64,000 bases of DNA from Candidatus Parabacteroides intestinigallinarum (GTDB lineage: Bacteria > Bacteroidota > Bacteroidia > Bacteroidales > Tannerellaceae). The DNA lies in the NCBI GenBank assembly GCA_019114945.1, contig DXEN01000080.1:1-64000 (forward strand). Direction: 5' to 3'. A model generated the notes under the pieces. It saw nothing but the letters and a program-made list of their open reading frames with translations, made no database searches and was not told where the DNA came from. Positions 44,568 to 55,200 of this stretch are shown one piece after another (the first letter of the stretch is position 1; each line of letters starts with the position of its first letter). Position numbers and translations under genes: made by a program.

Positions 44568-44585
44568 GGCTCCGCCGGTGGTCTT
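44568..44585 (-). terminator. Short GC hairpin between adhesin stop and template promoter
   Basis: ACCGGC GGA GCCGGT forms a 6-bp stem after the adhesin gene on the minus strand, followed by an AAAATTTT-rich section. It may end the adhesin mRNA ahead of the TR promoter, but the T-run is weak. Confidence 0.4.
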
Positions 44586-44644
44586 GTCGCTTCGCTCCCG
44601 TTTTTACGCTTTGACGCTTTGGCTTTCGCCCTGGCGTTTTCCGC

Positions 44645-47600
44645 TTACGCTACCCCGGTTATCGCCTTATACGCGCTAACGCTTTCCGCCCGGACGATTT
44701 TGCCGCGGAAGGCCAGACGCGAGCCGACATACGTGCTCGAGCTCGACGCATCGTTATCCGCATTCGCACTCGACACACCGCCAAGCGCGCTCGCATTGCT
44801 GTACCCGCGATAGACCACACGGCCGGCTGCGGTGGATATGTAATACTTGTCACAATAGTCGGTTGACGACGATCCGTTCACATTGCCGACCGGCACCATG
44901 TCCATGTATTTTCCGTGGGCGACGGCGGTTATCCAGCGGTCGCTGCTGGTCATGCCTTTCACCATCCGGGTCGTCCCGTCCGGCATCCAGATGCGCCACT
45001 TTCCGCTGTTGCCGCTGTCGTTCGGGAGGTCCACCCAGTCCATCATGTCGTACTTGTTGCAGAAGATGTCCTCGTAACCCAGGCAGCAGGTGTTGTTCAC
45101 CTGCGTCACCGTGGCCATGCCGTACTCGTCCTCGTCCTTGTACCAGGCATACTGGTGGACAAGGTTGTCGATCATGCTGTTCGTCACTTTCGTATCTATC
45201 TTCGAGGCTTCCTCGTAGCCGATGGTGTCGGTCATGCCGTGCCCGGCCGTTCCGCCCGTCACGCGGCTGTTCGTGTGCTGGCCCGCACCGCACTGCTCCT
45301 GGCTGTCCCTGCGGCCGTACTTCGCGTAGAACAGGTTGGCGATACGGGAGTGCATCAGCGCGTCTATCTGCTGCATCCCCCTCTGCTGGCTGTAATAGTG
45401 GAAGTCCGTCCACGACAGGCTTGCCGCCGTCGTCCCGCCCGTGATGCAGGCATGGAGGCTTGTGCCCACGATGCTGCTCCCTACGATCGCGCAGAGGTGC
45501 TCGTCGCTGGCCACCCAGTCAGGTTCCATGTCCTCCACCTTGTCGCTGTTCGACAGCACCACCTTGTCGAACTCCGCCGTGTTCAGGATGGAGAAGTACA
45601 GAAACTCGGCTCCCTCCGGCACATCGTGGAGCAGGTACATGCCGGCCTCGAACTTGCTGCCCAGCGTCGGCACGATGACTTCCTGCACCACCGTCCCTTC
45701 CGCGTCCGTGAACACCGAGCCGACCAGGTTCGTCCCCGGCACGCTGGGGAAACGCACCCGCCTGTACCCGGACACCGCCACGCAGCAGACGGAATAGGTG
45801 CTGTCCGTGCTGTAGGAGTTGGCAAGGTCGCCTTTGCTCGTCATGATCTTCTTGCCGTTTTGCCAGCCTCCGTCACGCTTGATGTCGTCCAGCGTCAGGA
45901 CCGTGGCCTCCGGCGTGTCGGGCATCTCGTCCGCGCCGTTGGAACTGTAACAGCTGTAATGCTTGCCGCCCAGGTAGTCGTTGACGCCTTTGCACCAGAA
46001 GAACGGCTCGTACATCATCCAGTCGCCTTCCGTGCCGTCCAGCTTTGCCGCCGTGCCGTCGGCATACCTGTTGCTGTCCTTGTAGTCCAGCGGGCAGTAG
46101 GTCATCTCGCCGTCGAAGTTGTTGGCCACCGTGTCCACGTTCGCGATGCGGATGTTCCGCGTCGTGGGCTTTTTCGTCACCTTAGCCAGCGTCCGGAAGC
46201 GTCTGGCGAGGATGGCCGTGATATGGCCGCTCGGCTTGTAGGCGTTTCCGTACTTGTATCCGGTTTCGTTGTCCAGATTGCTGATGTTGGCGTCGTCGCT
46301 CACCGTGTCGTCGAACTCTATCATGGTATATTGGGGCTGGCGGATGTTCAGTTCGTCAAAACGCTCCACGTACTTGTTGAAAGTCTCGTCGTCCAGGTAC
46401 TTCGTCAGGTGGTATGTGCCCACCAGCTTGCACCGCGTGTTCGTGGTGTTGCCCTGAGCGTCGAAGCCGCCCAGCCCCGCGTCGTACCACTCCTTCAGGT
46501 CGCTGCCGTCGCCTTCCAGTTCCAGCCCCGTGATGCGGACGTATTTCAGCTTGCCTTTCAGGGCGAACAGCTCCTTGAACACGGCCAGGGAGTCTATTTG
46601 CGCGCAGTTCTCTATCCAGATGCCCGTCAGGTTCCGCTTGTTGTCAAAGGTTACTGCGCTCCATTTGAGGTACTGCATGGAGCGCAGGACGAGCGTCTGG
46701 AAGTTCGCCGGCAGGTGCAGCCTCTCCACCGCCGCGCCCTCGGCGAACGTGATGGTGCTTAATGCTGTGCAGCCCGCCGCGTTCACCTCTTCCAGACGGT
46801 TGCAGCCGGAGAGGTCGAGGCTCGGCAGGTTTGTGTAGTTCACCACGTCCAGCTTCCGCAGCATGGGCAGCTTCGTGCCCAGCACCAGTTCCGTCAGGGC
46901 GTAGGTGTTGCCGCTGTTGCCCAGCGCCAGTTCCTCCAGCACGGGCAGGTTCGGAAGGCTCATGTCCGTGAAGCCGCCCCAGTCCGAGAGGTCGAGCTTC
47001 TTCATCCACTCCCCGCCGAACAGGTGGAAGATGGTGCCGATGTTCGCCGTCTGGCCGTAGGTGTAGCTCCATTCGGTGTCTTTATTCACAGCGTCGTGCG
47101 TCATCGTGTCGCCCTCGCGCCGGAACTCGAAGTAGAAGTCCCTGGCCGGGGTGGCCCGCACGGTGGCTCCTGCGGCACTGTTGCCCTTGAACGAGATGTC
47201 CGTGGCCGTGTACTGCCCCGCGCTGTATCTCGCGTCGAACAGCCCCATGCGGTTGCCCACCCACCAGTGGCGGTGCGCCTTGCGGTTGCCCTGCATGGCT
47301 TCCAGGTAGGAGTATTTCACGTTGGTCACCGTGCCGTCCTGGTTCACCTCCACGCCCTCGGTCTTGGGCTCCACGTACTTGTTCAGCGCGTCCAGGTTGT
47401 AGATGCGCTCGCAGAACTTCGCGCTCTGCTCGTCGTCGAACATGGCGAAGATGGTGCTGTCGCTCATGCGTTCCCGGATGCGCCTGTAGGCCGCAGCCAG
47501 CTCGTCCGGGAACTGCTCGCGCAGGTTCTTCCACAGCACCGAGTCGTGCCCGGCATAGGCGTACACGGTCTTGTCCTCCGTGCTAAGCTCCGGGTCGGTG

Positions 47601-50600
47601 GTGTTCTCGTCCACGTCCCACGGGTATTTCAGGCGGCCGTCGTTGCGCACGCCGAGGATGGTGTCGCAGTCGTAGAATATCATGTAGGCCAGTGTCTTTT
47701 CCTTGTCCGGGTCATACCAGAAGGCCATCATCATGTTCTTCACCCGCTGGTCGACGCAGCCCATGATGTCCGTGAACATGTAGTAGTCGCACAGGTAGTC
47801 CACATCGAAGTAGTCGGCCAGCTCGGCCTTGAACTTCGCCCCGTCGTTCCGGGTGGACTTCACCCATGACACCACCCTCTGCAGGTTGGCCGGTATCTTC
47901 ATGCCGGCCTCGTACTGGGCGTTGATGTCATCGTCGTCCGGGAAGCGGGCCTCGAACACTTTCAGCCAGTTCGGGGTGCCGTCCTCGCCCTTGGTCGTGA
48001 AGTCGTCGTCCAGGAACATCCCCATCGGGTAGTCGTTGTTCAAAAATTCCCAGCACTCCGTCGGGTTCTGCCCGCCGAACTTCTCCGTCACCCATGCCTG
48101 GTCGTGGTAGCCGGGTATGTCGAGGAAGCCGAACACGGCCTCCGTGCTCTTGTCGTTGTTGAAGTTGAACTTGCCCAGGAACTGCGGGGTCTCGTCCGCG
48201 CTGCCACGGTAGAACAGGTAGCACGGCTCTCCGTCGATGGTCGTGCGCACGTCATACGGGTAGGAAGCATCGCAGTGTCTCTGTGCAGGGGTAAGTTCTC
48301 CCGCCTGCGTCAGGATGTTCTGCACCAGCTTGGCCATACCGGTGTTGTGTGACGATGAACTTTCCGCAAAGTCGGCCTTCAGGCAAAAACAATCAACTGG
48401 CGCCGCTTGCTTTTGGCTGCCATTGGCAAGGCGGAAGGAGTAGACGGCTTCTTCCTGCAACTCTCCGCCAACGCCCTGCTCGTCGCAGCCCAGGTACAGG
48501 TCGCCCGCCACCTTGGAGGCGTTCTTGAAGTAGATGCGGTAGTTCTTTATCGGGTAAGCCAGTGAACTTGTACCCTGCAACCTTATACAGCCGCCCACGC
48601 ACTTGAAGTTCAACGCCTGGTTGCCCTTCACCACGCAGAGCATCTCGTCCACGTCGTATTTCGGGTCCTTGTCGTTGTTCACCGCCGCCTGCAGTACCGT
48701 AGGAACCCCGTTGTCCTGCCGTCCGGTGATGATGATGTAGCGCATCCCGTCGGGCACGCTGTCCACCGTCACATTGCCGTTCTCGTCGATCACGTCGTTG
48801 CTCTCGTACAGGGCCATCATCCCATCCGCGCTGTCCTGGTCTATCATGTAGGTCTCCAGCACCTGCGAGTCGCTCAGGTAGGTGCCGTATGCCCTCATCA
48901 GGTACACGTCCGTCGTCGCGCCGTCGGAGCCCAGTCCGATATACGCAGGGCTCGCCTGGTACACGCTGTCCGAGGTGCTGCGCTGCACCGAGCCGGACAT
49001 GATGCCGTTGATATACAAGTAAACCATCTCCGTGTTCCGCTTCTCGTAGTCGCTCGACCCGTCCGTGCTCTTGGGGAAGCTCACGAAGGCCACCTCGTAC
49101 ACCTCGCCGGCGGCCATCTTCATCGACAGCTCGCTCTTGCCCCTGGTCACCATCCGCGCCTCCTGTGCCGTGATGACGAAGCCCGTGCCGTCCGCGTCCA
49201 TGCAGCGGATGACTTCCGCGCCCTCATCCACCACCTCGCTCACCTTGTACTTCACGACGAAGGCCATCGCGTTCGTCACGTTCTGCTCCGGCTGTGCCAG
49301 CGGGCGGTGCTGCACGGTGGCACGCGCCGTGTCGGTCAGGCGCAGGGCCTCGCCTGTCCAGCCGTCGCCGCCCCACTTGAAGCCTTCGAACACGGTCTGA
49401 ATGCCGTTATAACTCCATTCCTCCCGGTTCACGTCGCTGTTGCTCCGCCCCTGGGCCGTCAGCTTTAGCGTCATGCCGTCCGTCGGTTCGCTGAGGTTCA
49501 AGTCGCTCTTTTCCGCGATGAGCCGGAAATTGTAGGTCGTGTCGCCCACCACAATCTTGCACTGCTCCTCGCCGTAATTGGAGGCGCGCAGCGTCAGGTT
49601 CTGCGCCGTGAACGGCACGCTCGCCGACGAGGCCAGCGTATTGCCTACATAAACATCCGCCCGCGTCGGGGTTTCACTCGGGTTGTAGACCGCGTATTGC
49701 AGGGTGTAGCTGTCGTACTGCTTCGCCTGTATGTAGGGTGTCTGGCCTTTCTCTATTATCGCCCCGTCCGTGTAGTCGAACCGTGCGGACACCACCGGCG
49801 TGTTGTTCCCGACTTCCCTTATGCCTACGGCAAAAAGGATGCTGTTGCTCTTGATGGTGCTCCCGTCCGACAATTCCAGTTCCACCACAAGCTGCACCGT
49901 GTGCGTGCCGTGTGCCAGGTTCGTGGTCGCTATGGAGAAGCTGCCGTTGGCCGTGGAACTGGTGATGCTGCGGTCTTCCGTGTCCTCTCCGTCCACATAG
50001 CAGCGCAGGGTCTTGGTGCCGGCACCGCTCAGGGCGTAGGGAATGCTTAATGCCTGGCCGCGCGTGACGGCCGTGGCGATACCGAAGCTGCTGCTCAGCG
50101 TGAGCTGCACCACGTTGATGCTCCACGTCACCTGCGCCACCTGCATCTCCGCGCCTTCGCCGACTTCCACGCGCACACGGACGGTATTCGTACCGATCCC
50201 CATGTACTTCGTCACGTCCACCGTGTTCGTGCTGCCGGCGGCCACATTGGCCGTCAGTGTGTTGGTGTTCGCGCCCTGTGTCACGGTCACGGTGACACGG
50301 CCGGGGTTGCCGGTGCTTTCGCCCGTCGTGGTGTCCGTCTGGTCGTAGGTGTACGTCAGCTTCACCTCGTCGCCGCTCTTGACTGTTTTGTTGGGGGTGA
50401 CGCGGGTCAGCGCGACCTTCGTCGTGGCCACCGTGCCGCCGCCTCCCGTGAACATGTCGCTCGTGCTGATCACCTCGCCGGCCTCGTTCAGAAGGCTCAG
50501 CGAATAGGCCTTGTCCGCGCCCTCGCCGATTTCGTTCAGCTGCAGGGCGGTGCCGTAGGTGGCCGCCTTCTCGTTTATCTTCGCCGCCACGCCCTTGCCG

Positions 50601-51631
50601 CTCACCGGGTTGGTGGAGTTCTCGTTCACCGACTGGTCAACTTCCACCACGGGGATGTCAAGGTTCACCGTCCCCTGTCCGTCGGGACTGAGCTCTTCGG
50701 CGGACGTGCCTTTCGTCACATTGATTTTCTTGATCGCGTCGCCGCCTCCGTAACGGTTCCATGCCGAAGCCGTCAGGAAGGACGAGATGTCCGTACCCTC
50801 GAAACGGTAGTCGAGCCACTTGCCGGCGGACGCCTCGAAGGTTATCACCATGCCGGGCTTGTCCTCGTCGGCGATGTCGGCGCCGGACAAAGCGGCCACG
50901 GCGGTCTCTTTCGTGTAGAAGCCGCTGCCCAGCGGATGGAGCTGCGTCACGTTGTAGAAGCCATTGCCGCTTCCGCCGCCGCCCGTCTTCACCAGGTCGC
51001 CGTCCTCGTCACTCCACGCATACAGCGTGTCGCCGCAGATATAGACCTTGTCCTTCAGGATGGCAGACCGCGTATCGTCAAGATACATGTCCGCTCCGGG
51101 CAGGCCGTTATTGCCTCCTGCCCAGTTGTTGCAGTATTTGCCGTCTGTATATACGCCTGCAAACACCTTCAGGCTTTTTATATAGACAACCTCCGCCACA
51201 TTTGTGCCGGATACGGCATCCACCGTCCCGCTTTCCACGATGCGGTTGAACCTTGCGGTCGCCCCTTTCATGGCGGCCTTGGCCGTGTTCTCATATTGGC
51301 TGGCCGCCTCGTTGGCCTTGCCTGCCGCCTCGTTGGCTGTGGCCGCCGCCGAGTTCGCCGCGTTCTTGGCTTCCGCGGCCGTACCGGCCGCTGCATTGGC
51401 TGTCTGGGCGGCCGTGTTGGCGGCCTGCGCGGCGGCGTTGGCCGTGGCCGCCGCATCCGTGGCTGGTTTCTGGAGCAGCGTCATCGGCACGTTTACCAGT
51501 TTGCTTCCTTTCACGCCGGGCAGGGAATTCACCCCGTTGAGCGAAGCCACCGTTTCCAGTTCCTGCACGCCCTGGCTCTCCGCCTTGATGGCGTTCAGTA
51601 TCTGCTGCAAGTCCTGTTGTGAGAGTGCCAT
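44645..51631 (-). CDS. DGR target: 2,328-residue phage tail adhesin
   Basis: Layout by approximate residue: Ala-rich coiled coil (55-120); tail-type NPVSGKGVAAKI linker (about 335); Ig-like beta domains (400-690); LamG-like domain (730-960, YLYINGIMSGSV); CotH-kinase-like domain (1030-1440, YMIFYDCDTILGV); leucine-rich-like repeats (1545-1710, LPSLDLSGCNRLEEVNAAGC); C-terminal C-type-lectin-like domain (2105-2328) with KWRIWMPDGTTRMVKG and VGSRLAFRG. The variable repeat covers residues 2270-2307 and 21 residues follow it. It lies after the tail-tip genes, so it is probably the receptor-binding fibre. The start (MALSQQDLQQIL) is the only ATG in context, 1 bp after the preceding gene. Confidence 0.9.
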   Translation of the reverse strand: MALSQQDLQQILNAIKAESQGVQELETVASLNGVNSLPGVKGSKLVNVPMTLLQKPATDAAATANAAAQAANTAAQTANAAAGTAAEAKNAANSAAATANEAAGKANEAASQYENTAKAAMKGATARFNRIVESGTVDAVSGTNVAEVVYIKSLKVFAGVYTDGKYCNNWAGGNNGLPGADMYLDDTRSAILKDKVYICGDTLYAWSDEDGDLVKTGGGGSGNGFYNVTQLHPLGSGFYTKETAVAALSGADIADEDKPGMVITFEASAGKWLDYRFEGTDISSFLTASAWNRYGGGDAIKKINVTKGTSAEELSPDGQGTVNLDIPVVEVDQSVNENSTNPVSGKGVAAKINEKAATYGTALQLNEIGEGADKAYSLSLLNEAGEVISTSDMFTGGGGTVATTKVALTRVTPNKTVKSGDEVKLTYTYDQTDTTTGESTGNPGRVTVTVTQGANTNTLTANVAAGSTNTVDVTKYMGIGTNTVRVRVEVGEGAEMQVAQVTWSINVVQLTLSSSFGIATAVTRGQALSIPYALSGAGTKTLRCYVDGEDTEDRSITSSTANGSFSIATTNLAHGTHTVQLVVELELSDGSTIKSNSILFAVGIREVGNNTPVVSARFDYTDGAIIEKGQTPYIQAKQYDSYTLQYAVYNPSETPTRADVYVGNTLASSASVPFTAQNLTLRASNYGEEQCKIVVGDTTYNFRLIAEKSDLNLSEPTDGMTLKLTAQGRSNSDVNREEWSYNGIQTVFEGFKWGGDGWTGEALRLTDTARATVQHRPLAQPEQNVTNAMAFVVKYKVSEVVDEGAEVIRCMDADGTGFVITAQEARMVTRGKSELSMKMAAGEVYEVAFVSFPKSTDGSSDYEKRNTEMVYLYINGIMSGSVQRSTSDSVYQASPAYIGLGSDGATTDVYLMRAYGTYLSDSQVLETYMIDQDSADGMMALYESNDVIDENGNVTVDSVPDGMRYIIITGRQDNGVPTVLQAAVNNDKDPKYDVDEMLCVVKGNQALNFKCVGGCIRLQGTSSLAYPIKNYRIYFKNASKVAGDLYLGCDEQGVGGELQEEAVYSFRLANGSQKQAAPVDCFCLKADFAESSSSHNTGMAKLVQNILTQAGELTPAQRHCDASYPYDVRTTIDGEPCYLFYRGSADETPQFLGKFNFNNDKSTEAVFGFLDIPGYHDQAWVTEKFGGQNPTECWEFLNNDYPMGMFLDDDFTTKGEDGTPNWLKVFEARFPDDDDINAQYEAGMKIPANLQRVVSWVKSTRNDGAKFKAELADYFDVDYLCDYYMFTDIMGCVDQRVKNMMMAFWYDPDKEKTLAYMIFYDCDTILGVRNDGRLKYPWDVDENTTDPELSTEDKTVYAYAGHDSVLWKNLREQFPDELAAAYRRIRERMSDSTIFAMFDDEQSAKFCERIYNLDALNKYVEPKTEGVEVNQDGTVTNVKYSYLEAMQGNRKAHRHWWVGNRMGLFDARYSAGQYTATDISFKGNSAAGATVRATPARDFYFEFRREGDTMTHDAVNKDTEWSYTYGQTANIGTIFHLFGGEWMKKLDLSDWGGFTDMSLPNLPVLEELALGNSGNTYALTELVLGTKLPMLRKLDVVNYTNLPSLDLSGCNRLEEVNAAGCTALSTITFAEGAAVERLHLPANFQTLVLRSMQYLKWSAVTFDNKRNLTGIWIENCAQIDSLAVFKELFALKGKLKYVRITGLELEGDGSDLKEWYDAGLGGFDAQGNTTNTRCKLVGTYHLTKYLDDETFNKYVERFDELNIRQPQYTMIEFDDTVSDDANISNLDNETGYKYGNAYKPSGHITAILARRFRTLAKVTKKPTTRNIRIANVDTVANNFDGEMTYCPLDYKDSNRYADGTAAKLDGTEGDWMMYEPFFWCKGVNDYLGGKHYSCYSSNGADEMPDTPEATVLTLDDIKRDGGWQNGKKIMTSKGDLANSYSTDSTYSVCCVAVSGYRRVRFPSVPGTNLVGSVFTDAEGTVVQEVIVPTLGSKFEAGMYLLHDVPEGAEFLYFSILNTAEFDKVVLSNSDKVEDMEPDWVASDEHLCAIVGSSIVGTSLHACITGGTTAASLSWTDFHYYSQQRGMQQIDALMHSRIANLFYAKYGRRDSQEQCGAGQHTNSRVTGGTAGHGMTDTIGYEEASKIDTKVTNSMIDNLVHQYAWYKDEDEYGMATVTQVNNTCCLGYEDIFCNKYDMMDWVDLPNDSGNSGKWRIWMPDGTTRMVKGMTSSDRWITAVAHGKYMDMVPVGNVNGSSSTDYCDKYYISTAAGRVVYRGYSNASALGGVSSANADNDASSSSTYVGSRLAFRGKIVRAESVSAYKAITGVA
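44684..44710 (-). promoter_or_regulatory. Inverted repeat directly after the variable repeat
   Basis: TTCCGC (44684-44689) and GCGGAA (44705-44710) can form a hairpin or cruciform 2 bp past the end of the homology. Similar inverted repeats next to the initiation site aid mutagenic homing in other DGRs; the role here is inferred. Confidence 0.45.
44713..44824 (-). repeat. DGR variable repeat (VR), 112 bp, inside the adhesin gene
   Basis: It differs from the TR at 44731, 44736, 44740, 44742, 44758, 44769, 44784, 44785, 44790 and 44799. In coding sense these are six A to G, three A to T and one A to C. The affected residues are 2278, 2281, 2283, 2288, 2292, 2297, 2298, 2299 and 2301: Asn to Ser (five times), Leu, Asp and Tyr, and Thr to Ser. 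The 25 bp at the 5' end and the 18 bp at the 3' end are identical to the TR. Confidence 0.96.
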
Positions 51632-51632
51632 G

Positions 51633-51908
51633 TCATTCCTCCTTTCCTGTTAATATCCCGTACGCGGCATCCGCCAGTTGATTGAGGATGCCGGAAAAAT
51701 CCTCTTTTGACAACCCGTGACCGGCTTTCAGGGAAAACCCGAAAGTCCCGTCCGGGCGGGCATTGAGGCTGCCGCACATGTCAAGCCCATTATAGACATA
51801 ACCGAGCATCTCTTCCGGGGTACCCCCGTCCTTACAGGTCAGGGTAAACCGCACGGTCACGGAACCGGAACCCATTTCGCCCTTCTTTAAAATCTCTGTT
51901 ATTTCCAT
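51633..51908 (-). CDS. Small phage tail-region protein
   Basis: 91 residues, from MEITEILKKGEMGSGSVTVR to the C-terminus with LNQLADAAYGILTGKEE. Beta-rich first half, helical tail. It starts 1 bp downstream of the 95-residue gene's stop and ends 1 bp before the adhesin start, so the three are coupled. The family is not recognised. Confidence 0.75.
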   Translation of the reverse strand: MEITEILKKGEMGSGSVTVRFTLTCKDGGTPEEMLGYVYNGLDMCGSLNARPDGTFGFSLKAGHGLSKEDFSGILNQLADAAYGILTGKEE

Positions 51909-51909
51909 A

Positions 51910-52197
51910 TCATATTCCTCCTTCTATGAGTTCGTAAACCTGCCCGTAACCGCCGGCTGTCAGGCATTCGCCGCAAACTTCCTTGACCAATGTCGCCTCT
52001 TCCGTAGTCATCTCCAGAACACCGTTGTTTTGGATGATCCGCTGGCAAAGGACATAAGCCTTGAACTTATCCTCGTGGGGCACAGGCTTTTCTTTCCCGT
52101 AATTGAACAGGGCTTCCGCCACGGCGGACGAGATGTCCTGCCCGCCAAGCTCGCGCCCGTCATAACTCTTGAATTTTCTGTTGAGATCGACTTTCAT
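51910..52197 (-). CDS. Small phage tail-region protein
   Basis: 95 residues, MKVDLNRKFKSYDGRELGGQ, then an alpha-helical part (VLCQRIIQNNGVLEMTTEEA and KEVCGECLTAGGYGQVYELI). It has two closely spaced cysteines (CGEC). It starts 17 bp after the tail-tip gene. No family is recognised. Confidence 0.75.
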   Translation of the reverse strand: MKVDLNRKFKSYDGRELGGQDISSAVAEALFNYGKEKPVPHEDKFKAYVLCQRIIQNNGVLEMTTEEATLVKEVCGECLTAGGYGQVYELIEGGI

Positions 52198-52214
52198 ATC
52201 TTATTGTTTTATGA

Positions 52215-55200
52215 TTATTCTCCTGTATATCCTACGATTATCCCTCCTCTCACGATAAGACGTATCTTGTCGAGGTCCGGATTCTGTGACGCGCCGTCAC
52301 CCCAATCCACACCGCTATAATAAGTGTATCTGCCGTCTGCGTTGCGTCCGGTTATATACCTGAATCCTTTCGATGCGCAATAATCACTGTCCAGCTCACC
52401 TCTCACGCTTGTGGCGCCGACAAAGAAACCTGCGTATGTCATGGCACTTCCGGGATATGTAAGCGATCCGGAAGAACCGTATATTGCTGCACCTCCCATG
52501 TTAGCCCCTACAGCCTTAACTCCGAAACGTCCTGTTGTGGCGGCATTGAACGAAACATCCACTACTCCATCTGTATCAGATGCCGATACACCTAATTTGA
52601 GGCTTCGTGAATCGTTTCCGAAATAGTCGCGGGCTTTCCAGTGCAGACGACCGCTGTCAATCGTGAATCCCCCGACCTTCGCACCGTTGGCATCTATGCG
52701 GTTGACCTTTATGTAGTCTGTATTCAAATAACCTCCCGTGATGATGGTGCTTCCGAGTTTTGCCGCTTCCACGGCATCCTCATAGGCCAAGTCCCCGAGA
52801 CTGGAGGAGTCGGCTTTCCCGTTGATCGTGCCCTGCAGGGACGAATTCAGGGACTCAAAAGTCACCGCGCCCTTCAGGTTTATCTGGTCGGCGCTTATCT
52901 GCGCCTTGGAAATGAGATTCCCCACCTCGTCCTCCGTCACGAACACGGAAATGTCCGCCTGATGCACCAGTCCGTTGTCATCCACCGCCTGGGAGAACAT
53001 GGAAGCGAAATTGGAGGTCGTGACCAGTCCGGAGCGGTTCTTGAGGGTTCCGTCCGCGTTGAAGTATTCCGACATCATCCTATTGTACTTCGCCGTGGTG
53101 ACAATGGAGGAGGATTCTATAACGTTCCCGTCCTTGTCAAAATTGGCCGCGGCTATCTTGACGATCTTTTCCGACTGCTCGAACAAGGTCTTGTACTTGT
53201 AGGCAAGGGCTTCAGCCCTGTCAGTGCTCAGTATCAGCATGTACAGGTATATCTCTCCCGTGAATGACAGCCTGAAGTCGCCTGTGCCGTTCCACAGCCC
53301 CGAATGGTTGAACACCTGGTAGCCGTCCGTGACACCCAGCTCGCCGTCATAGCCGAACTCGTTGAAGTTCTCGAACCCTGTCTTGTCCAGCCCCTCGAAT
53401 CCGATGGTCAGCCGTCCGGCCTTGGCCACGCGGTAGAAGAAGCTCAGATACACCGCCTCCGGCTTCTTCTGTCCCTCATCGTTCAGATCGTTATAATCGG
53501 GGATGAACCGGAAGTCCTCATGCCTTTGCAAGATATACCGGTTTTGTATGTACACGGCAGTACGCCCGTCATCAGTCATGACACACGCATAGTTTGTCTT
53601 GTCTGCGAGCGGCGCGTCATTGGCCCATATCCATTTACCGCCTATCAGGAAGAATACCGCATTGTTTTCTGTCTCCCATTTGTCCATTCCGTCTCCAAAG
53701 GAAGAATTCGCAAGGTAACTCTTGTCTCCGGTAAAATCCTTGCGCAATCCTTCCACAGCGGAAGATATTTTCCCCTCCGTGATCTCAAAGCGGGTCAGGA
53801 TGTCCTCGCCGGTCGTCAGTACGAACGTGCCCATCAAGTACACATTGTCGCCGTACAGGCCGTTGCCGTGAGGCTGATTGTCAGCCGGGAACCGGCTGTC
53901 GCTAATCCCATCCAGGTTGCCCAGACGCACGCGGAGGCAGCCGTTGAAGTTCTTGGCGCTTACGCCGTCCAGCACGTCCACCCTCGGCTGCCCGTCCTCG
54001 GTCGCCGCGATGGAGATAAGGTTCTGGCGCAGGCGGTTCTGTGTATTCCCCATCAGCACGCACTCGTCGCCCGCTTTAGGTTCCACGCCCTCAAACTCGC
54101 TCACAGGCACCGTGATGCCGTTGCTGGAAGCTTCGGACACTTCCACCCAGTAGCCGCGCAGGGATGCACCGGTAAACTCCGCGCAGCGCATCAGGTCGTG
54201 TGCCACGAACTCGTTTTCCTGTTCAAAAGCGATCTTGTAGTTTTCGCCGTCTTTCGTGACGGTCTTTATCTTGCCGTTGGCCGCGCTGACCACCAGCTGG
54301 CCGCCCACGCTGCGCACCTTCTCTATCAGCAGTTCCAATGCTACCAGTGTCTGCCGGATGGTCACCTTGTCGATGGTCAGGTTGCTAAGGCCGGTCAGCG
54401 CGTCCATCCACAGTTGCCAGCCCTCCCCGAACATACCGTCCACGAACCGCACCGAGCGCAACAGCTCCCGGATGACGGCGGTCAGCCACTCGGCGTTGCC
54501 GTCACCGTCCACGCCCGCGCCGCTTTCCCCGGCCTTGTATTTTCCGAAGTCCGCACCTTTCAGGAAATGGAGTTTCTCCTGGGCCGTGTCCTCGCGCAGC
54601 CGGCTCAGGGATTCCTTCAACGTCCTGCGTGCCGAGAACACGTTGTTGTCAGTCGGATAGGTGTTGTCCCAGCTCCGTATCAGGTCGGGGAAGCTCCCCG
54701 CCGTGGCGGTCTTCACGTAGTTCTTCGCATCGGCAATACTGCCGTCGATGTGTTCCATCGTACCGGTGCTCACCGCGTCGCTTATCTCCACATCCATCTG
54801 TGAGGGCAGGTTCACCTGCCGGGTTATCTTGGTGATGCGGCTGCTCCGGTAGCCCGTTTCCGGGAAGTATTGCGCACTTTCCAGACGGACGCGGCGGCCC
54901 ACATACAGGTCGATACCGTTTTCCTCTATATATACATGGTCGGTCGGTCCCTTGTAACGGCCGGCGTCCACGGCGTTTTCCTCGTTGTAGCGGTCTACCG
55001 CTTCCCGGAACTCCTGTTCGGCCAGCGGGTAGTATTCGTCCGGCATCCGGATGTTCCACAGGATGTACTTGTCGCCCGCCTTCGGGCAGAGCGTGTCGTT
55101 GGGAAGCTGCGTGTTGTCGTCATACGGCCATATCGTTATCAGCTCGAACTCGTGGGTGTCGCTGTCGTAGTTGGCCTCGAAAAAGTAGGTGCCGTCCTCC

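Larger units (their letters stand above)
42815..44824 (-). other. Diversity-generating retroelement: variable repeat, template repeat, reverse transcriptase
   Basis: Order on the minus strand: variable repeat (44713-44824) inside the adhesin gene, template repeat (44334-44445), reverse transcriptase (42815-44116). All ten differences between the two repeats are at template adenines. The RT copies template RNA with random bases opposite A, and the cDNA replaces the variable repeat. No Avd accessory gene is recognisable; the RT extension or the DUF4376-like protein may take that role. Confidence 0.95.
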
